DNA of 64,000 bases from Cryptosporidium bovis (GCA_009768925.2 VHIT02000025.1:124001-188000), one strand, 5' to 3'. Shown: positions 1 to 10,711, counted from the first letter of the stretch. A program made the numbers and translations. The notes: generated from the letters alone by a model not told the origin.

Positions 1-2766
1 TGGAACTCAAAAAGAGAGTATTTAAGGGCGTCTCTGTAAGAGAAATTTTTGTAGGCATTAAAGGCTTCATTCGAGAGTCTAATTATTTCGCTTGTGAATA
101 TCTCGTCTATTTTCGAAAATGAATCTACACATGACGGATTGCTACTCAAAAAGTTAATAAGTTCGGTATTAGAAGATTCATTCTGTCCGCCTCGGAGTTT
201 ACTCGAGTTTTCAACGTAAAACTGAGATAACTGGACCAATGAGTAAAGCCTCATGATTCCAGAGTTTGCCAGATCTCTACAAAAATTAGCGTCGTCAATC
301 GTATCACCAGCATCTGCCAAGGCAATTCTACACGCATCTGATGTATATTCTTGAATTCCGTCTTCCAGAGTGATCCAGTTTCCAAGGGATTTACTCATTT
401 TCATAGAGTCTATCATAACATGTCCGTTACAATAGAAACCACGTGGCCAATACTGACTCTGGTTTTCCCAAATTGCTGTATGGTTGTAAAGACACATAGT
501 CAAGTGATTAAAAATAAGATCTTTACCAGATACTCTGCAGTCAATTGGGTAAAAGTATGAGAATTCCCTTCTCATCTCATTGAGGCAATCTATGTCAATA
601 TTCCTAGTTAAGTTTTCAGAAGGAGTATCGGATATGCAAAATATATAATCATAAAAATCGTCATTTATATACTCAACAGGTATGTCAAATATTCCTTTTT
701 TACTTCCTTTCAAGTCGGAATGAAGATAGTGACAAATTGTGTAATATGCCATATAAATTGTTGAATCTGAAAGAGATTCAATCAAGACCTTTTGATTGTT
801 CTCACTATCCCATGGTAAATATGTTCCAAGACCATAAGAGCGTGAACATGCCCACTCTTTCAGCCAATTTATAACTTCCAATAGTGAACTTCTAACTTGT
901 GGGTAGTAAGTTTCAAAGCTTTTTTCATTATTAACCCAGTTATAAACTTGTTTTCTCCATTTATCTTCACCATACTCAAGATACCATTGCTTGCACAAAG
1001 CTATTATGCAATATTCTCCTGTTCTGCTTATGACTGTATTCTCTGGTTCGAGATAGTTAAGTGCAGTCTCTTCTTTAATAAGTTGTTTTTTGCACTTATC
1101 CTTAACATCAATAATCTTCATTCCTTTGTACTCTCCTGTTATCATAACACCATCATAGAATCCCTTTTTGTATATTTCGTCTTTTGCTTGTTTTAGTTTG
1201 GCCGAGTCGTTTTGGCTCTGTATTTTGTATTTCTCGTATGCCATTATTCCAGCAGAAGTTCCGAACTCTGGAGTGTCTATTATAGGAACTGGTTCCAATA
1301 GCCACTCCTCTTTAATATTGTATTTTTCCCTAATTCCAGCTTTCGTTTTAATATCGTTCCATGCTGCATAATCATCAGGGGAATCAGAAGGTACGGATGT
1401 AACCACTCCCGTACCCTTATCCATTGATATTGAAAACATAGGTAAAGCGTGTATTTTTGGATAAACTGATCTCGGAGCTATCAAAGACACTCCTATTAGA
1501 TTCTCACCACTTATTTTTCCGAAAGATATTATCTCTGGAAGACTGCCATTTTTATTGACAAGAGGAACTATTCCCTGATAGGCCATATTGTAAGCACTTC
1601 TAGATGAACAAACAAATACTGAATTACAATACAAGGCTGCTTCCTCTTTGCTGTTGTACAATTTCCTCAATATACCATCCGAACTGTCATATGTATTTCT
1701 ATCTAGTGGTCTGTCAAATGCCAAAACCAAATCGTACTCTCCTGTAGGCAATACCCAACAATTGGTTTGCCCGTACATTGTCTCAGGTCTTAGTGTTGCA
1801 CATACAAAATACAATTCTTTGTTTCCAATCAAAACCCTAATGCAATCGGGAATTTCTACTGCCTTTAGCTTGATTAGAGTGTATTCCTGTGGGCCAACAC
1901 CCTCTCCCGAGGATCTGTCATGGTCAGCACATGGTTGATTCTCTATTCTGCTAAACACTGCAGGCCTTAGTCCGTATCTTATCTTGTCTCTCTTAAACTA
2001 AAAAAAATCATGGAGTTATTATTTAAGAAAATGAATTTTGGCAAACAGTGAAATTGATCTTTCAGCACTGCTGCCATATCTATTCACTTATCATTGTTAA
2101 ACCTACCTTCAAAGTTCTAAATTGCCATTTAATAAAGCTATCATAATATGGATTAATGTCAGTTGTAATAAACGATCTTCTCCAGTCAACAGCAGCTCCA
2201 AAGTTTTTTAAATCCTGCATGGCCAGAGGTGGGAAATACTCTGTCCAATAAATAGGGTCTGTGAATCTTGCTATCTCTTCCTCTGGAATTCCCATCGATT
2301 TCAAAATATCGCTCTGTTTTTTCATTCCTCCGGTTTTGGCTACTACCTTACTTTTTAGCTCATGGTTACTTGAAACGTTATTATCTTCTCTGCTAATCCC
2401 AGGACAATCTGAGCTCAATTCCATCTTCAACTTATCTGCACTCGCGCATATAGGCATCCCTGTACAATGAAAGCCAAATGGGAACAATACATTCTTTTTG
2501 TTCATTCTCTGAAATCTGGCTTGAAAGTCTGCCTTTGTGAATGTAAATGCGTGACCCAAGTGCAGTCTCCCGTTCATATAAGGGTATGGAAAAGTTATCA
2601 TATACTTTTCACGTTTATCATCTACATTCGTTTCGTATACTTTATTGCTGTACCATAGTTCTTGTATCTCGTTTTGAATCGAAAGCAACATGTCTCTTCT
2701 CTGTCTCGAACCTCTGGTTTCTGCTTCTTCACAAGAAGTTGTCGCATTGGTGTTTTTTCCACTCAT
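1..2766 (-). CDS. LARS: Cytosolic leucyl-tRNA synthetase, 3' end outside the window
   Basis: Class I aminoacyl-tRNA synthetase that charges tRNA(Leu) in the cytosol. The model is complement(join(1..1997,2107..2766)); the C-terminal part lies beyond base 1. The 109-nt intron (1998-2106) has a GTAGGT donor and a T-rich TAG acceptor and joins ...RTLK to FKRDK... in frame. Exon 1 holds the HIGH-type signature as HLGH near residue 70. Exon 2 holds the threonine-rich editing motif TLRPETMYG (about 1780), the editing-site segment [12 protein letters not shown] (about 1385) and the KMSKS loop as KMSKSLG (about 385-405). The sequence is of the eukaryotic/archaeal type, not the bacterial or organellar type. 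The start is the ATG at 2766. An insertion rich in Ser, Asp and Asn sits around residues 120-150. Known from the field: this enzyme's editing pocket is the target of benzoxaborole inhibitors in Cryptosporidium. It is divergent from the PLP-homeostasis gene. Confidence 0.96.
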
Positions 2767-3100
2767 TATTCAATACAAATCCACTTTTTAAAGGTAAAAA
2801 AACAAATGTGGAGACAAATTTACCAAAGAATCTTCAAATTTAACGGAAATGTTGTCTAGTATTTCTGTATCAAGGAACAAAACAAATAATTCAGCAGTGT
2901 ATAAAAGCAATAGTACTTTCTTCTTGCTGCTAAACCAACTTCAATTTTGAATACCTCTTCTTGACAATTTGTTTGCCAAACTAAAAAATGGCCTTTGCCG
3001 CCTAAAGTATTTCATCACATGCTAACTTTTACTATTGGCTATGTAATAGAACTCAAATGGAGTAGATGAGGTGCGGAGAAAGGACAAATTGGTCGATAAC
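2767..3100. promoter_or_regulatory. Divergent promoter interval, LeuRS (-) and YggS-like (+)
   Basis: Noncoding 334-bp gap between two divergent ATGs. It is AT-rich and must hold both 5' ends. I see no GCATGC or TGGCGCCA core here; the only GC-richer patch is around 2995-3005. Confidence 0.5.
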
Positions 3101-3844
3101 ATGTCTGGAAACAATATAATTGAGAACTACAATGCTGTGAGATTGGGAATAAAAGATTTGAGCTTAAATTCTGAAAGTGTTCCAGAATTACTCGTGGTCA
3201 GTAAGTACCAGAGTGTGGAGGACATAAGATTATTACATGAGTACACCGGTCACACTGATTTTGGTGAGAATTACGTGCAGGAGTTGCTGTACAAGTCGGA
3301 AAAACTTCCTAGAACTATAAGGTGGCACTTCATAGGTAGCTTGCAGAGCAATAAGGCTAAAGCTTTACTTTCTATTCCAAATTTGGAGGTGTTTGAAACG
3401 CTTGATTCTGTAAAAACGGCAGAATTGTTAAATAAATTGTGCTATGGAAGAGAGAAACCATTAAAAGTGATGATCCAAATTAAAACCTCCAACGAAGATA
3501 CTAAGAGTGGTATAGGCGTTTCGAGTGTACCTGAGTTATTTGAGTTCGTAATGTCGGAATGTAAGAACCTTTCATTCTACGGTTTAATGACAATGGGAAA
3601 CAGTGATCCAGAATTGACCTCCAACTTTAATTGTTTTGAGATAATGCTTAAATTGAAGGAAAAGATAACTCGGTTGTACTTGGAAAGATATTCTAACAAT
3701 CTGTCGTTTAACTGCAAACTAAGTATGGGTACTAGCAGAGACATGGATATTGCCATAAAGAACAAGAGCAATCAAATCAGAATAGGTACTGCCATATTCG
3801 GGAAGGAGAGAAAGACAGTTAAAGCTACTAGAGGCGAAGAATAA
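3101..3844 (+). CDS. YggS/PLPBP-family pyridoxal 5'-phosphate homeostasis protein
   Basis: Small single-domain protein (247 aa) of the alanine-racemase N-terminal TIM-barrel fold that binds PLP without a known catalytic reaction and buffers free PLP (bacterial YggS, human PLPBP/PROSC). Family marks visible are LLVVSKYQ near residue 40 with the PLP-linking Lys, FGENYVQEL, the segment WHFIGSLQSNK, GLMTMG and the C-terminal phosphate-binding segment SMGTSRDMDIAI followed by RIGTAIFG. The reading frame is open upstream to a GTG at 3071, but the first in-frame ATG is 3101 and the family alignment starts after it, so I use 3101. The protein is probably cytosolic, as no targeting peptide is visible. 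It shares a short divergent promoter with leucyl-tRNA synthetase and runs convergently towards the bromodomain gene. Confidence 0.92.
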   Translation: MSGNNIIENYNAVRLGIKDLSLNSESVPELLVVSKYQSVEDIRLLHEYTGHTDFGENYVQELLYKSEKLPRTIRWHFIGSLQSNKAKALLSIPNLEVFETLDSVKTAELLNKLCYGREKPLKVMIQIKTSNEDTKSGIGVSSVPELFEFVMSECKNLSFYGLMTMGNSDPELTSNFNCFEIMLKLKEKITRLYLERYSNNLSFNCKLSMGTSRDMDIAIKNKSNQIRIGTAIFGKERKTVKATRGEE

Positions 3845-4084
3845 TATTAAGATTTGTTTGTTTAATTATGTAAAAAAACAATGAATAAACACAGAAAATT
3901 GAAAAGAATAATTATATACGTGAATTTCTTTTTTACTTTCAAATAAAGAAACATCAAATTAACTGTTTATGAGAATATTTTATTCATTTTTACATTATTC
4001 CCTCTGTTTTTCGTTTAAAAGAAACAAGAAAAAAATTAGACAATATATAGATATTCAGATGAAAATAAGTAAAAAGTTGATGTC

Positions 4085-5452
4085 TTAACCTTCATTATTA
4101 TTGTTATTAGAATCATCAACTACCATATTGCTATCATCAATACCCTCAGAAATGCCATCATTTATTTTATCCAAACCAAAAATTTCACTTTCTCTATTAA
4201 GCAATGAATCAATGCCTTTGCTTCCTCTTAAGTTGCAGAATTGATTCTCAATAGCCTTACACAATATTGAAATACTCGAATCCGGTTTGTTATATAAGTA
4301 ACAGTTTTTAAATATTTGCTCGATATCAGATACAACATCCCTACACAGTTCATACTCGCCGTTTCTTAATTTTTTTCTAATCAGACTGAAATCCATGGGT
4401 TTACTAACAATTTTATAGTAATCCGAACAGTTCCAAGCTTTTTCATCAACAGGTTTGTCGAATATCCAAGCTCCTTCTTGTTTTCTGAGATCTTCTACAC
4501 ATTCACTTATAACTTTATACCACGATGCTCTAAATGGGTCTATATTCGGTTTCAAATAGGATACAGGAGAATCCTTTGACCATACCGCTATATTAGGAAA
4601 CATTCTTTCAAATTCCTCTATTTTAACCTTTGGAGCAAAGTACCACTTGCCATCACTACCTTTAACCTGAAGTCTGTAGCATTGTCTTATCTCAGAGTCC
4701 TTAATTATATTACCTTCCACCATAGACGAGTTGCATAACGCGGACCCTCCACTTTCTGCCTTGCCATCTATATAACCACTTCTCAGATTATCAGCATTGT
4801 TTAAACCACCTGTTACAGAACTTCCAGCAGGCACAGACACCCTACTCTTTAGCAATCCTGCAAGTTGCTTGTGCCCGCTTTTCATTGCGTATGAATGTGC
4901 TGCTTGACGATTTTTGTCCTTAATACTTGGATCTGCGCCATTTTCCAACAGCAATATACATGTCTGAGATCTTCCATCTCTTGCTGCATAAAATAGTGCT
5001 GTTTGGCCTACATTATCTGACATATTTGGATTTGCTCCTTTATCCAATAACAAACGAACAGTTTCAAATCTTCCATCTCTAGCTGCGTAAAATAATGCTG
5101 TTTGGTTAACTCTATCTGTATGATTAACATCGCAGCCGTTGTTTATCAAATACTCCGCTGTTTTGATGTTGCCATCTCTTGATGCAAAAAAAAGCGCAGT
5201 TTGTAAACTTATATCTGTCGACTTGACGTCCAGTTCCGGACACTTTTCTAGTATTTTTTTACATATTTCCAATGCTTCGTCGTCATTTGTTCTTTGTGCT
5301 GCATAAAATAAAACATTAGCATTCGTTATTGGACATAAATTTGAAATATCCTTAGGGTCCAACTCATCTATCAACTTCAGTGTCGCATCCAACTTATCTC
5401 TTCTTATAGATTCTACCAGTCTGCTTTTCTCAAATGACTCCGGCTCATTCAT
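4085..5452 (-). CDS. Ankyrin-repeat plus bromodomain protein, BDP1-like
   Basis: A 455-aa nuclear chromatin reader. Residues about 15-205 form tandem ankyrin repeats; three consecutive units contain the near-identical phrase QTALFYAARDGR or QTALFFASRDGN. A short linker follows, then a bromodomain at about 310-420 that includes WIFDKPVDEKAW, the YYKIVSKPMDFSLIRKKL core and the acetyl-lysine-contacting Asn in NCYLYNKPDS. The C terminus is acidic and Asn-rich. This order, ankyrin repeats then one C-terminal bromodomain, is that of Plasmodium bromodomain protein 1, which binds acetylated histones at invasion-gene promoters; the assignment to that orthologue is inference from architecture. The gene has no intron and starts at the ATG at 5452. 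It is divergent from the alveolin gene across a promoter with a 12-bp GC palindrome and two GCATGC cores. Confidence 0.9.
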   Translation of the reverse strand: MNEPESFEKSRLVESIRRDKLDATLKLIDELDPKDISNLCPITNANVLFYAAQRTNDDEALEICKKILEKCPELDVKSTDISLQTALFFASRDGNIKTAEYLINNGCDVNHTDRVNQTALFYAARDGRFETVRLLLDKGANPNMSDNVGQTALFYAARDGRSQTCILLLENGADPSIKDKNRQAAHSYAMKSGHKQLAGLLKSRVSVPAGSSVTGGLNNADNLRSGYIDGKAESGGSALCNSSMVEGNIIKDSEIRQCYRLQVKGSDGKWYFAPKVKIEEFERMFPNIAVWSKDSPVSYLKPNIDPFRASWYKVISECVEDLRKQEGAWIFDKPVDEKAWNCSDYYKIVSKPMDFSLIRKKLRNGEYELCRDVVSDIEQIFKNCYLYNKPDSSISILCKAIENQFCNLRGSKGIDSLLNRESEIFGLDKINDGISEGIDDSNMVVDDSNNNNNEG

Positions 5453-5618
5453 TTGGCAAATAAACTAATAATTCGTCGCTAGAGGAATTGTATTTGCTTT
5501 TTGCGTCACACCTTTTTACTATTTCCTCGCGATTTTTCTTTTATAAATTTTATCTTCTGATTTTCTTCCTGTGCCACTTGTTGTCCATAATTCAACTCTA
5601 ACTCTCCGAAGTAAAGGG

Positions 5619-5630
5619 AGCGCCGGCGCT
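5619..5630. promoter_or_regulatory. E2F-like GC palindrome
   Basis: AGCGCCGGCGCT is perfectly self-complementary and stands out in AT-rich surroundings, 167 bp upstream of the BDP1-like ATG. Confidence 0.5.
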
Positions 5631-5668
5631 ACCTCACTTTTTTACCCACACCTTAATACCGCCTCTGA

Positions 5669-5692
5669 TGCATGCTTGTATAAAGCATGCAA
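5669..5692. promoter_or_regulatory. Paired GCATGC (ApiAP2-type) sites, 15 bp apart
   Basis: TGCATGC at 5669-5675 and AGCATGCAA at 5684-5692. GCATGC is a known ApiAP2 binding core in apicomplexans and a common upstream motif in Cryptosporidium. Confidence 0.55.
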
Positions 5693-6017
5693 TGGAAAAA
5701 AAAACTAAAACAAATACAGAATTTGTAACGCAAGGACAGATAATTTTAAGTTAAAAGACGTGTATTTAACAACTTATATGCACAAAATTGTGCCACGAAT
5801 TGCTTCTCGTGGTTTCTCTCATTAGTGACTGATATCTACCCGAATACAAGCTATTTCTGAGATAGAAGCTTGAAATACTCTAGAAGAAACACTGATAAAT
5901 AGGCAATAGTCGTAAAGATATCACAAAAAGATATTAGGATACAACTTCGGGAGGGTTCTTTATATCAACTGCAGCTGAGCAAAAGGTGAGATAGAAGTGC
6001 AAGTAAAATTGTTAGCA

Positions 6018-7317
6018 ATGGATAATGGTAAGGTTAAATAAATTTTTGCATAGTGACAATAATATTTCGAAAATGAATTTCAGATTCGAAGGGCCTTCAA
6101 CTACCTCCAAACATTTCACTCGTTCCACCTGAGATTCCGAGTAAATTAATGGCTCAGGGCGTTTATCAAGTAAGTTATTTCATTTTTTGTACTGCGTCAA
6201 GGGCGTTTTACATAGCTTCGGTAAAACGCCTAATATGAATGCAATGAAGTCAAATATTTTTGTTTTACTTTACAAAACAATAACTATTTTAACACAGGAA
6301 AGAGTTGTGGAGAAACCTAAAGTGATAAACGAGGAAGAAATAGTGGAGATAGAGACAATAGAATACAGAGAGAAGCTCGTAGAGGTGCCTGAAATAGTAT
6401 ATAAGGAGAATATAGTAAAAGTTCCGAAACTAGAAATACAAGAGAGAATCATAGAAGTTCCTAAAGTGAATGAAGAAGAGAAAATAGTGTACGTTCCAGA
6501 GATAAGATATGTGGATAAATATATAGAAAAAACAGAAAGAGTGTTGAAGGAAAAAACTGTATTTGTCCCAAGGATAGAAGTACAGGAAAGAGTGGTGGAA
6601 GTTCCTAAAATAGTAATAGAGGAAAAAATAGTTGAAGTACCGCAAATACAATATAAGGAGGTAGTGTTGGAAAAAATAGTCGAGATACCACAAATACAAG
6701 AGGAAATAGTCTGGAAGGACGTAGTCGTGCCAAACTACCAACCTAGATACGTAGAAGTTGAGAAAATAGTGGAAGTCCCTGTAGTTCAGACAATAGAAAA
6801 GCTGGTTCATGCGACTGTTCCTGAATATAAAGCAATAATGAAAGACATAGACACACCAATGATTGATGTTAAAGTTGTGAATAAGGATTGTATATTGGAA
6901 AAATTAAAGCATGTTCCAATTCCCATAGATAAATACCAGGAGGTTCAAGTGCCAAAATATGTATTAAAAACTGTCGAGGTCCCTGTTCCTGTGCCCGTTG
7001 AAAAAATCATAGAAGAAGAGGTTCCAGTTCCAATATCTGTTGAAAAGGTTGTGCATGTGCCTAAAATTATACAAAGACACGTTCCACGAACATTTAACGT
7101 ACCTATACCTGTTTATTCAGACGCTCTCATTGAATCAAGAGTCGGTTTGATGCCGTATCAGGCGTTTTTGTCAATAAATAATTCAGATGAAAAGCAGCAT
7201 CAGAGCAGTCAACATGTTGACTTACCATCTAACAGCCTGAACATTGAGGTGAAGTCAAGCGTTTCTGTATTTAACGGTCACACTAATAACCAGAATGGTG
7301 AACACTTAATAAATTAG
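6018..7317 (+). CDS. Alveolin (IMC1-type inner membrane complex protein)
   Basis: Intermediate-filament-like protein of the subpellicular network under the inner membrane complex, giving shape and strength to zoites. The model is join(6018..6027,6084..6169,6298..7317), 371 aa. Intron 1 (56 nt, GTAAGG..CAG) follows only ten coding bases; intron 2 (128 nt) starts GTAAGT after GVYQ and ends ACACAG before ERVVEKPK. All junctions keep frame. From about residue 33 to 310 the protein is a continuous run of alveolin repeats, alternating charged (E/K) and V/I/P-rich phrases such as VEVPEIVY and EIQERIIEVPKV, which is diagnostic. The last 60 or so residues are Ser/Asn/Gln-rich. No Cys palmitoylation cluster is evident at the termini. 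Reading the second intron as coding would start the protein at 6187 without the conserved N-terminal exon. Confidence 0.9.
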
Positions 7318-8123
7318 GCTACATTATTTAGAATAATGGTCCTGTGTATTTTCACACAAAGTGTGAGAGAGTTTGCTTGAATTCATAGTGGAACGGCAAA
7401 TAAAAGGAGCATCAATTGTTTATTTATATTTCATTCGTACTGCTTTATTTAAATTAATAATTCTAACTTATTTGTACCGTTAAATATGCGTATTTCAAAT
7501 AATTTCCATGCATTTTAGTGTAATTTCTTGGCGCTCAGAGATATTTTCATATATGTATTTTTATTTCTGATAAATAGGAAAATTTAACATGTGTAGATTT
7601 TGATAACAAATTGCCTTTGAATTGATCAAATCCGCTCCAAACGTTAATAAGTTTATTTTCAATTGATATAATGGTATATTATAAGTTCTGTAGACAGTAG
7701 TTTGTGATTATTTCATCGTAATAGTTTTCAAAGGTTTATTTTAAATCGTATTTCATTAAAAAGAGGTTTAGCAGGACGGAACAATAAATGCAAGTCCACA
7801 GAATCATTTTCAACAAATAGCAACAGAAAGGGTGAATGGGGATTTAACATCGGGACTGGTTATTGTGAAGGCATTGGAAAGTTTTTTTTACTAAAATAAG
7901 TCAAAATATTTGTGAAAGTTGGTATGTTCTGTTTGATCAATGAAAAGCTTAAAAAATTTGGTATAAACGATTCGTAACTTGTGCAATAATTGGAATGACT
8001 AGTTTCGTTTTTTTATATACAAGTTGAAAAGACAATAGTTTATTTATTATTGACTTTTGCAGCGTAACACCACTAAACAGCCGTAACAGGGTTTAACATA
8101 GTTATTGCGAGAACGTAACAAAC
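7318..8123. other. Intergenic, alveolin to START-domain gene
   Basis: An 806-bp AT-rich interval in tandem (+/+) context: 3' flank of the alveolin and upstream region of the START gene. No coding signal, no GCATGC or GCGCC core seen. Confidence 0.6.
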
Positions 8124-10268
8124 ATGAAAAGGCTATTTAGCAACAAAAAAAAGTTTTTGAGTCTTCTTGGAAGAAAAAGACTCGAAGTGGAAAATAAGAA
8201 TTTCAAAGAAGAAACTAATTTAAGGGAGAAAGAGAACGATTTGGGAACGAGGGGAGTTAGTGAGTATATATGGTTTGAAAATTTGGATACATGTATAGAC
8301 ACTAATCCGAACAGTGTGATTAATGGTGTAAATATTAAGGACGATTTTTCAGAGGGCAGGAAAGACGATGCTGTTAACGAGAATCAAATAAGCGATGATG
8401 GTAGGTGCGGCGGAAGTGAGAAAGAACCTGAATACACTAATTTTAAACACACACAAGATGATAGTTCAGTGGAGAACGAGGATAATGAGGACGAGTCAAA
8501 TAAAAATTTATTTCCATTGTTGTTTTCCCTGAGTAATACAGTAGGTAAAGACGATAACAGCGAATTAAAATTGAACACAAAAAATGAATGTTTAACGGAG
8601 ATTGATAATACAAAAATACAGAATTGCATTATTAAAACAATAGAAAACATTATTAAGTTATTGGAAATGCTGAAAGTTGTAGTTGAGAATGAGACACCAA
8701 CAGTGTCTTCATTGGAGGAGACGCAATTGGAATATAGTAATAGTGAAAAAATAAGAGAGTATTTCGAGGAAATAGGGAATGATGCTGATAAAAAAATAGA
8801 TTATATTGAAAAAGTATCAAAGAATGTAGTACTAAATATAAAGGAAATGATATCTGGCGAATTATTGTTAGGAGCAAATAGTGCAAAACAGGAATTGTTG
8901 TATAATTTGGAACTATTGAGTAAGCTGTACATAGAATGTAGTCAAAAATTAATTTCTGATTCAATACTGGGTTTGATTAGTGATATAAACAATGACAAGG
9001 AGATAATGATACTAACGTTTAAGATAAACCAGGTTAAATCAGCATTAAAGTACTTCAACATATTGAATAGATTTCAAGAATTTAATTATGGATATTTGTA
9101 CAGAAACAGTGGAAATAGTTGTAGTAACACAAACAACAATAGAAACGAAAGATTTAGTGTATCATATAACAACAATTCTTTGTTGAAAAATAGAATATTC
9201 AACAAAGTATCTAGGTGGCACAAGCAATCTTCTCTTGAAAAATTGGATGCAAATGGTTTAAATTTAGATAAAGAATGCCATTTAAAAAATGAGTCAAACA
9301 ATAGTGCTGGTCACGGAAGTCACAGTATTATTCATAATATCATTCACCATACCCATCATCACCATGGCCATGGCAGTAGAGCTGTAGCTAAATCTAATAA
9401 CACATTTTCATCGGAACAACAGGGTGTACAATCACTTTCACCAATAGATGCGAGAGACAATGTTGCTTGGTTGGTCAGTGATACTTTTAGACTTGAAAAT
9501 GAAAATAGATTTGTAGAACCTGATAAAAACGTCCTTGCAACAGAAACAGGAAGCGATTTAACTGAAGCAGCTAATGAAGAGTGGAACGTGGAGAGTTCAA
9601 AGGGGATATCTATATCATACAAAATAGATTCAATACAAAATGGCCAAATATCTATAAATGTGATAATAAAAAGTGATATTAGATGCAAGTTAATATACTT
9701 AATTTCAATACTAAATGAAGTTGAATTGTCACATATGTGGGCTCCTTATATGACGAGTTCAAAGTGTATTTACAATTTAAGTCGTGTAAGTAAGTTGGTG
9801 CAACAAATATACGAATTACCGTGGCCAATCGGCCAAAGAGAGAATATAATGTATTGCTTTGGAATAGACGCCTTAAAGGAAAAGGACTGTGTGATTATAT
9901 CTTGTGGAGATCCTCAGAGTTTAGACGGTAAGTTTTTCGGTATTGAAATACCTGAACCACCACCTAAAATTCAAAGAGAGAAGTGCAATTATTTATTATT
10001 TATATTAACGCCTTCTGCTGAGGATAGAGAACTAATTACTGTGGAAATGTATTCCAGTTTTTACGTTTCAAAATATGTGCCTGCAAAATTGACTACATTT
10101 TTAATTAAAAGGATGACGAGGAAAATGTATACAGATATCGCTAATTTGGCATCTAACTTCAACAACACTGAGTTTGAGACTGCCTATAACAATAATATAC
10201 AACTTTATTCGTGGTTGGAGAAAAAACTTTTGCAGTTTTACGAATCAAAGCAAAAAAGGGACTCTTGA
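8124..10268 (+). CDS. START-like lipid-binding domain protein
   Basis: A 714-aa single-exon protein. The C-terminal third (about 500-705) resembles START (StAR-related lipid transfer) domains. Seen are the segment around SHMWAPYMTSSK, the ELPWPIGQREN motif that matches the PWP..R signature, alternating strands, and a C-terminal amphipathic helix region VPAKLTTFLIKRMTRKMY. START domains carry one sterol or phospholipid in a hydrophobic cavity. The N-terminal 480 residues are low in recognisable folds: a basic start, acidic and Asn-rich linkers, helical segments around 160-320, and a His-rich patch near residues 400-420 (HHTHHHHGHG). There is no signal peptide or membrane span. The ligand is unknown. 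The START call rests on pattern, not alignment, so confidence is moderate; that the ORF is a gene is almost certain. Confidence 0.72.
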   Translation: MKRLFSNKKKFLSLLGRKRLEVENKNFKEETNLREKENDLGTRGVSEYIWFENLDTCIDTNPNSVINGVNIKDDFSEGRKDDAVNENQISDDGRCGGSEKEPEYTNFKHTQDDSSVENEDNEDESNKNLFPLLFSLSNTVGKDDNSELKLNTKNECLTEIDNTKIQNCIIKTIENIIKLLEMLKVVVENETPTVSSLEETQLEYSNSEKIREYFEEIGNDADKKIDYIEKVSKNVVLNIKEMISGELLLGANSAKQELLYNLELLSKLYIECSQKLISDSILGLISDINNDKEIMILTFKINQVKSALKYFNILNRFQEFNYGYLYRNSGNSCSNTNNNRNERFSVSYNNNSLLKNRIFNKVSRWHKQSSLEKLDANGLNLDKECHLKNESNNSAGHGSHSIIHNIIHHTHHHHGHGSRAVAKSNNTFSSEQQGVQSLSPIDARDNVAWLVSDTFRLENENRFVEPDKNVLATETGSDLTEAANEEWNVESSKGISISYKIDSIQNGQISINVIIKSDIRCKLIYLISILNEVELSHMWAPYMTSSKCIYNLSRVSKLVQQIYELPWPIGQRENIMYCFGIDALKEKDCVIISCGDPQSLDGKFFGIEIPEPPPKIQREKCNYLLFILTPSAEDRELITVEMYSSFYVSKYVPAKLTTFLIKRMTRKMYTDIANLASNFNNTEFETAYNNNIQLYSWLEKKLLQFYESKQKRDS

Positions 10269-10403
10269 GTATATATATGGGAATACGTGATGATTATCTA
10301 ATTCCCTGTGCACTAAACGGTGTTTAGATTATAAATAGAATGAAAGAAGAGTGTTTATGTAAAATGAAAGCAACAAGTGGACAGGCGGAAACAATGAATT
10401 CTA

Positions 10404-10501
10404 GAGTGAAGAGTATGTGTTGGAAATGTATTTGCAAAACACTTTCACTGGCATTTAAACATATGAATGAAGCGTAAATTTGAGTGAAGAATATGTGTTG
10501 G
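10404..10501 (+). repeat. Direct repeat, two 20-bp copies 78 bp apart
   Basis: GAGTGAAGA-R-TATGTGTTGG occurs at 10404-10423 and again at 10482-10501 with one G/A difference. It lies in the 3' flank of the START gene. Function unknown. Confidence 0.7.
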
Positions 10502-10711
10502 TATTGAAGCTTTACTTCGTTATCTGCACTTTGAATATCCGGCAAACCAATACTGCTTCAACAACGCAACTGCTTTTATTTCTAGTTTAATAGGTAAATT
10601 ACATAATACCACTCTTTCACAAATATATGTGACATGTATAAATTACCATAAATACAGATTACATAGCTACTGTGGTATTTTACACTACACATTACTACAT
10701 GCAAAATTAAC

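Larger units (their letters stand above)
5453..6017. promoter_or_regulatory. Divergent promoter, BDP1-like (-) and alveolin (+)
   Basis: A 565-bp noncoding interval. It contains a perfect 12-bp palindrome AGCGCCGGCGCT at 5619-5630 (E2F-like GCGCC cores) and two GCATGC cores at 5670-5675 and 5685-5690. These are the strongest regulatory-looking sites in the left part of the window. Which of the two genes they control is not decided by the sequence. Confidence 0.6.

Noticed and set aside
6187-6297. Alveolin N terminus starting at 6187
   Set aside because: This stretch is an intron with GTAAGT and ACACAG ends; upstream exons continue the frame.
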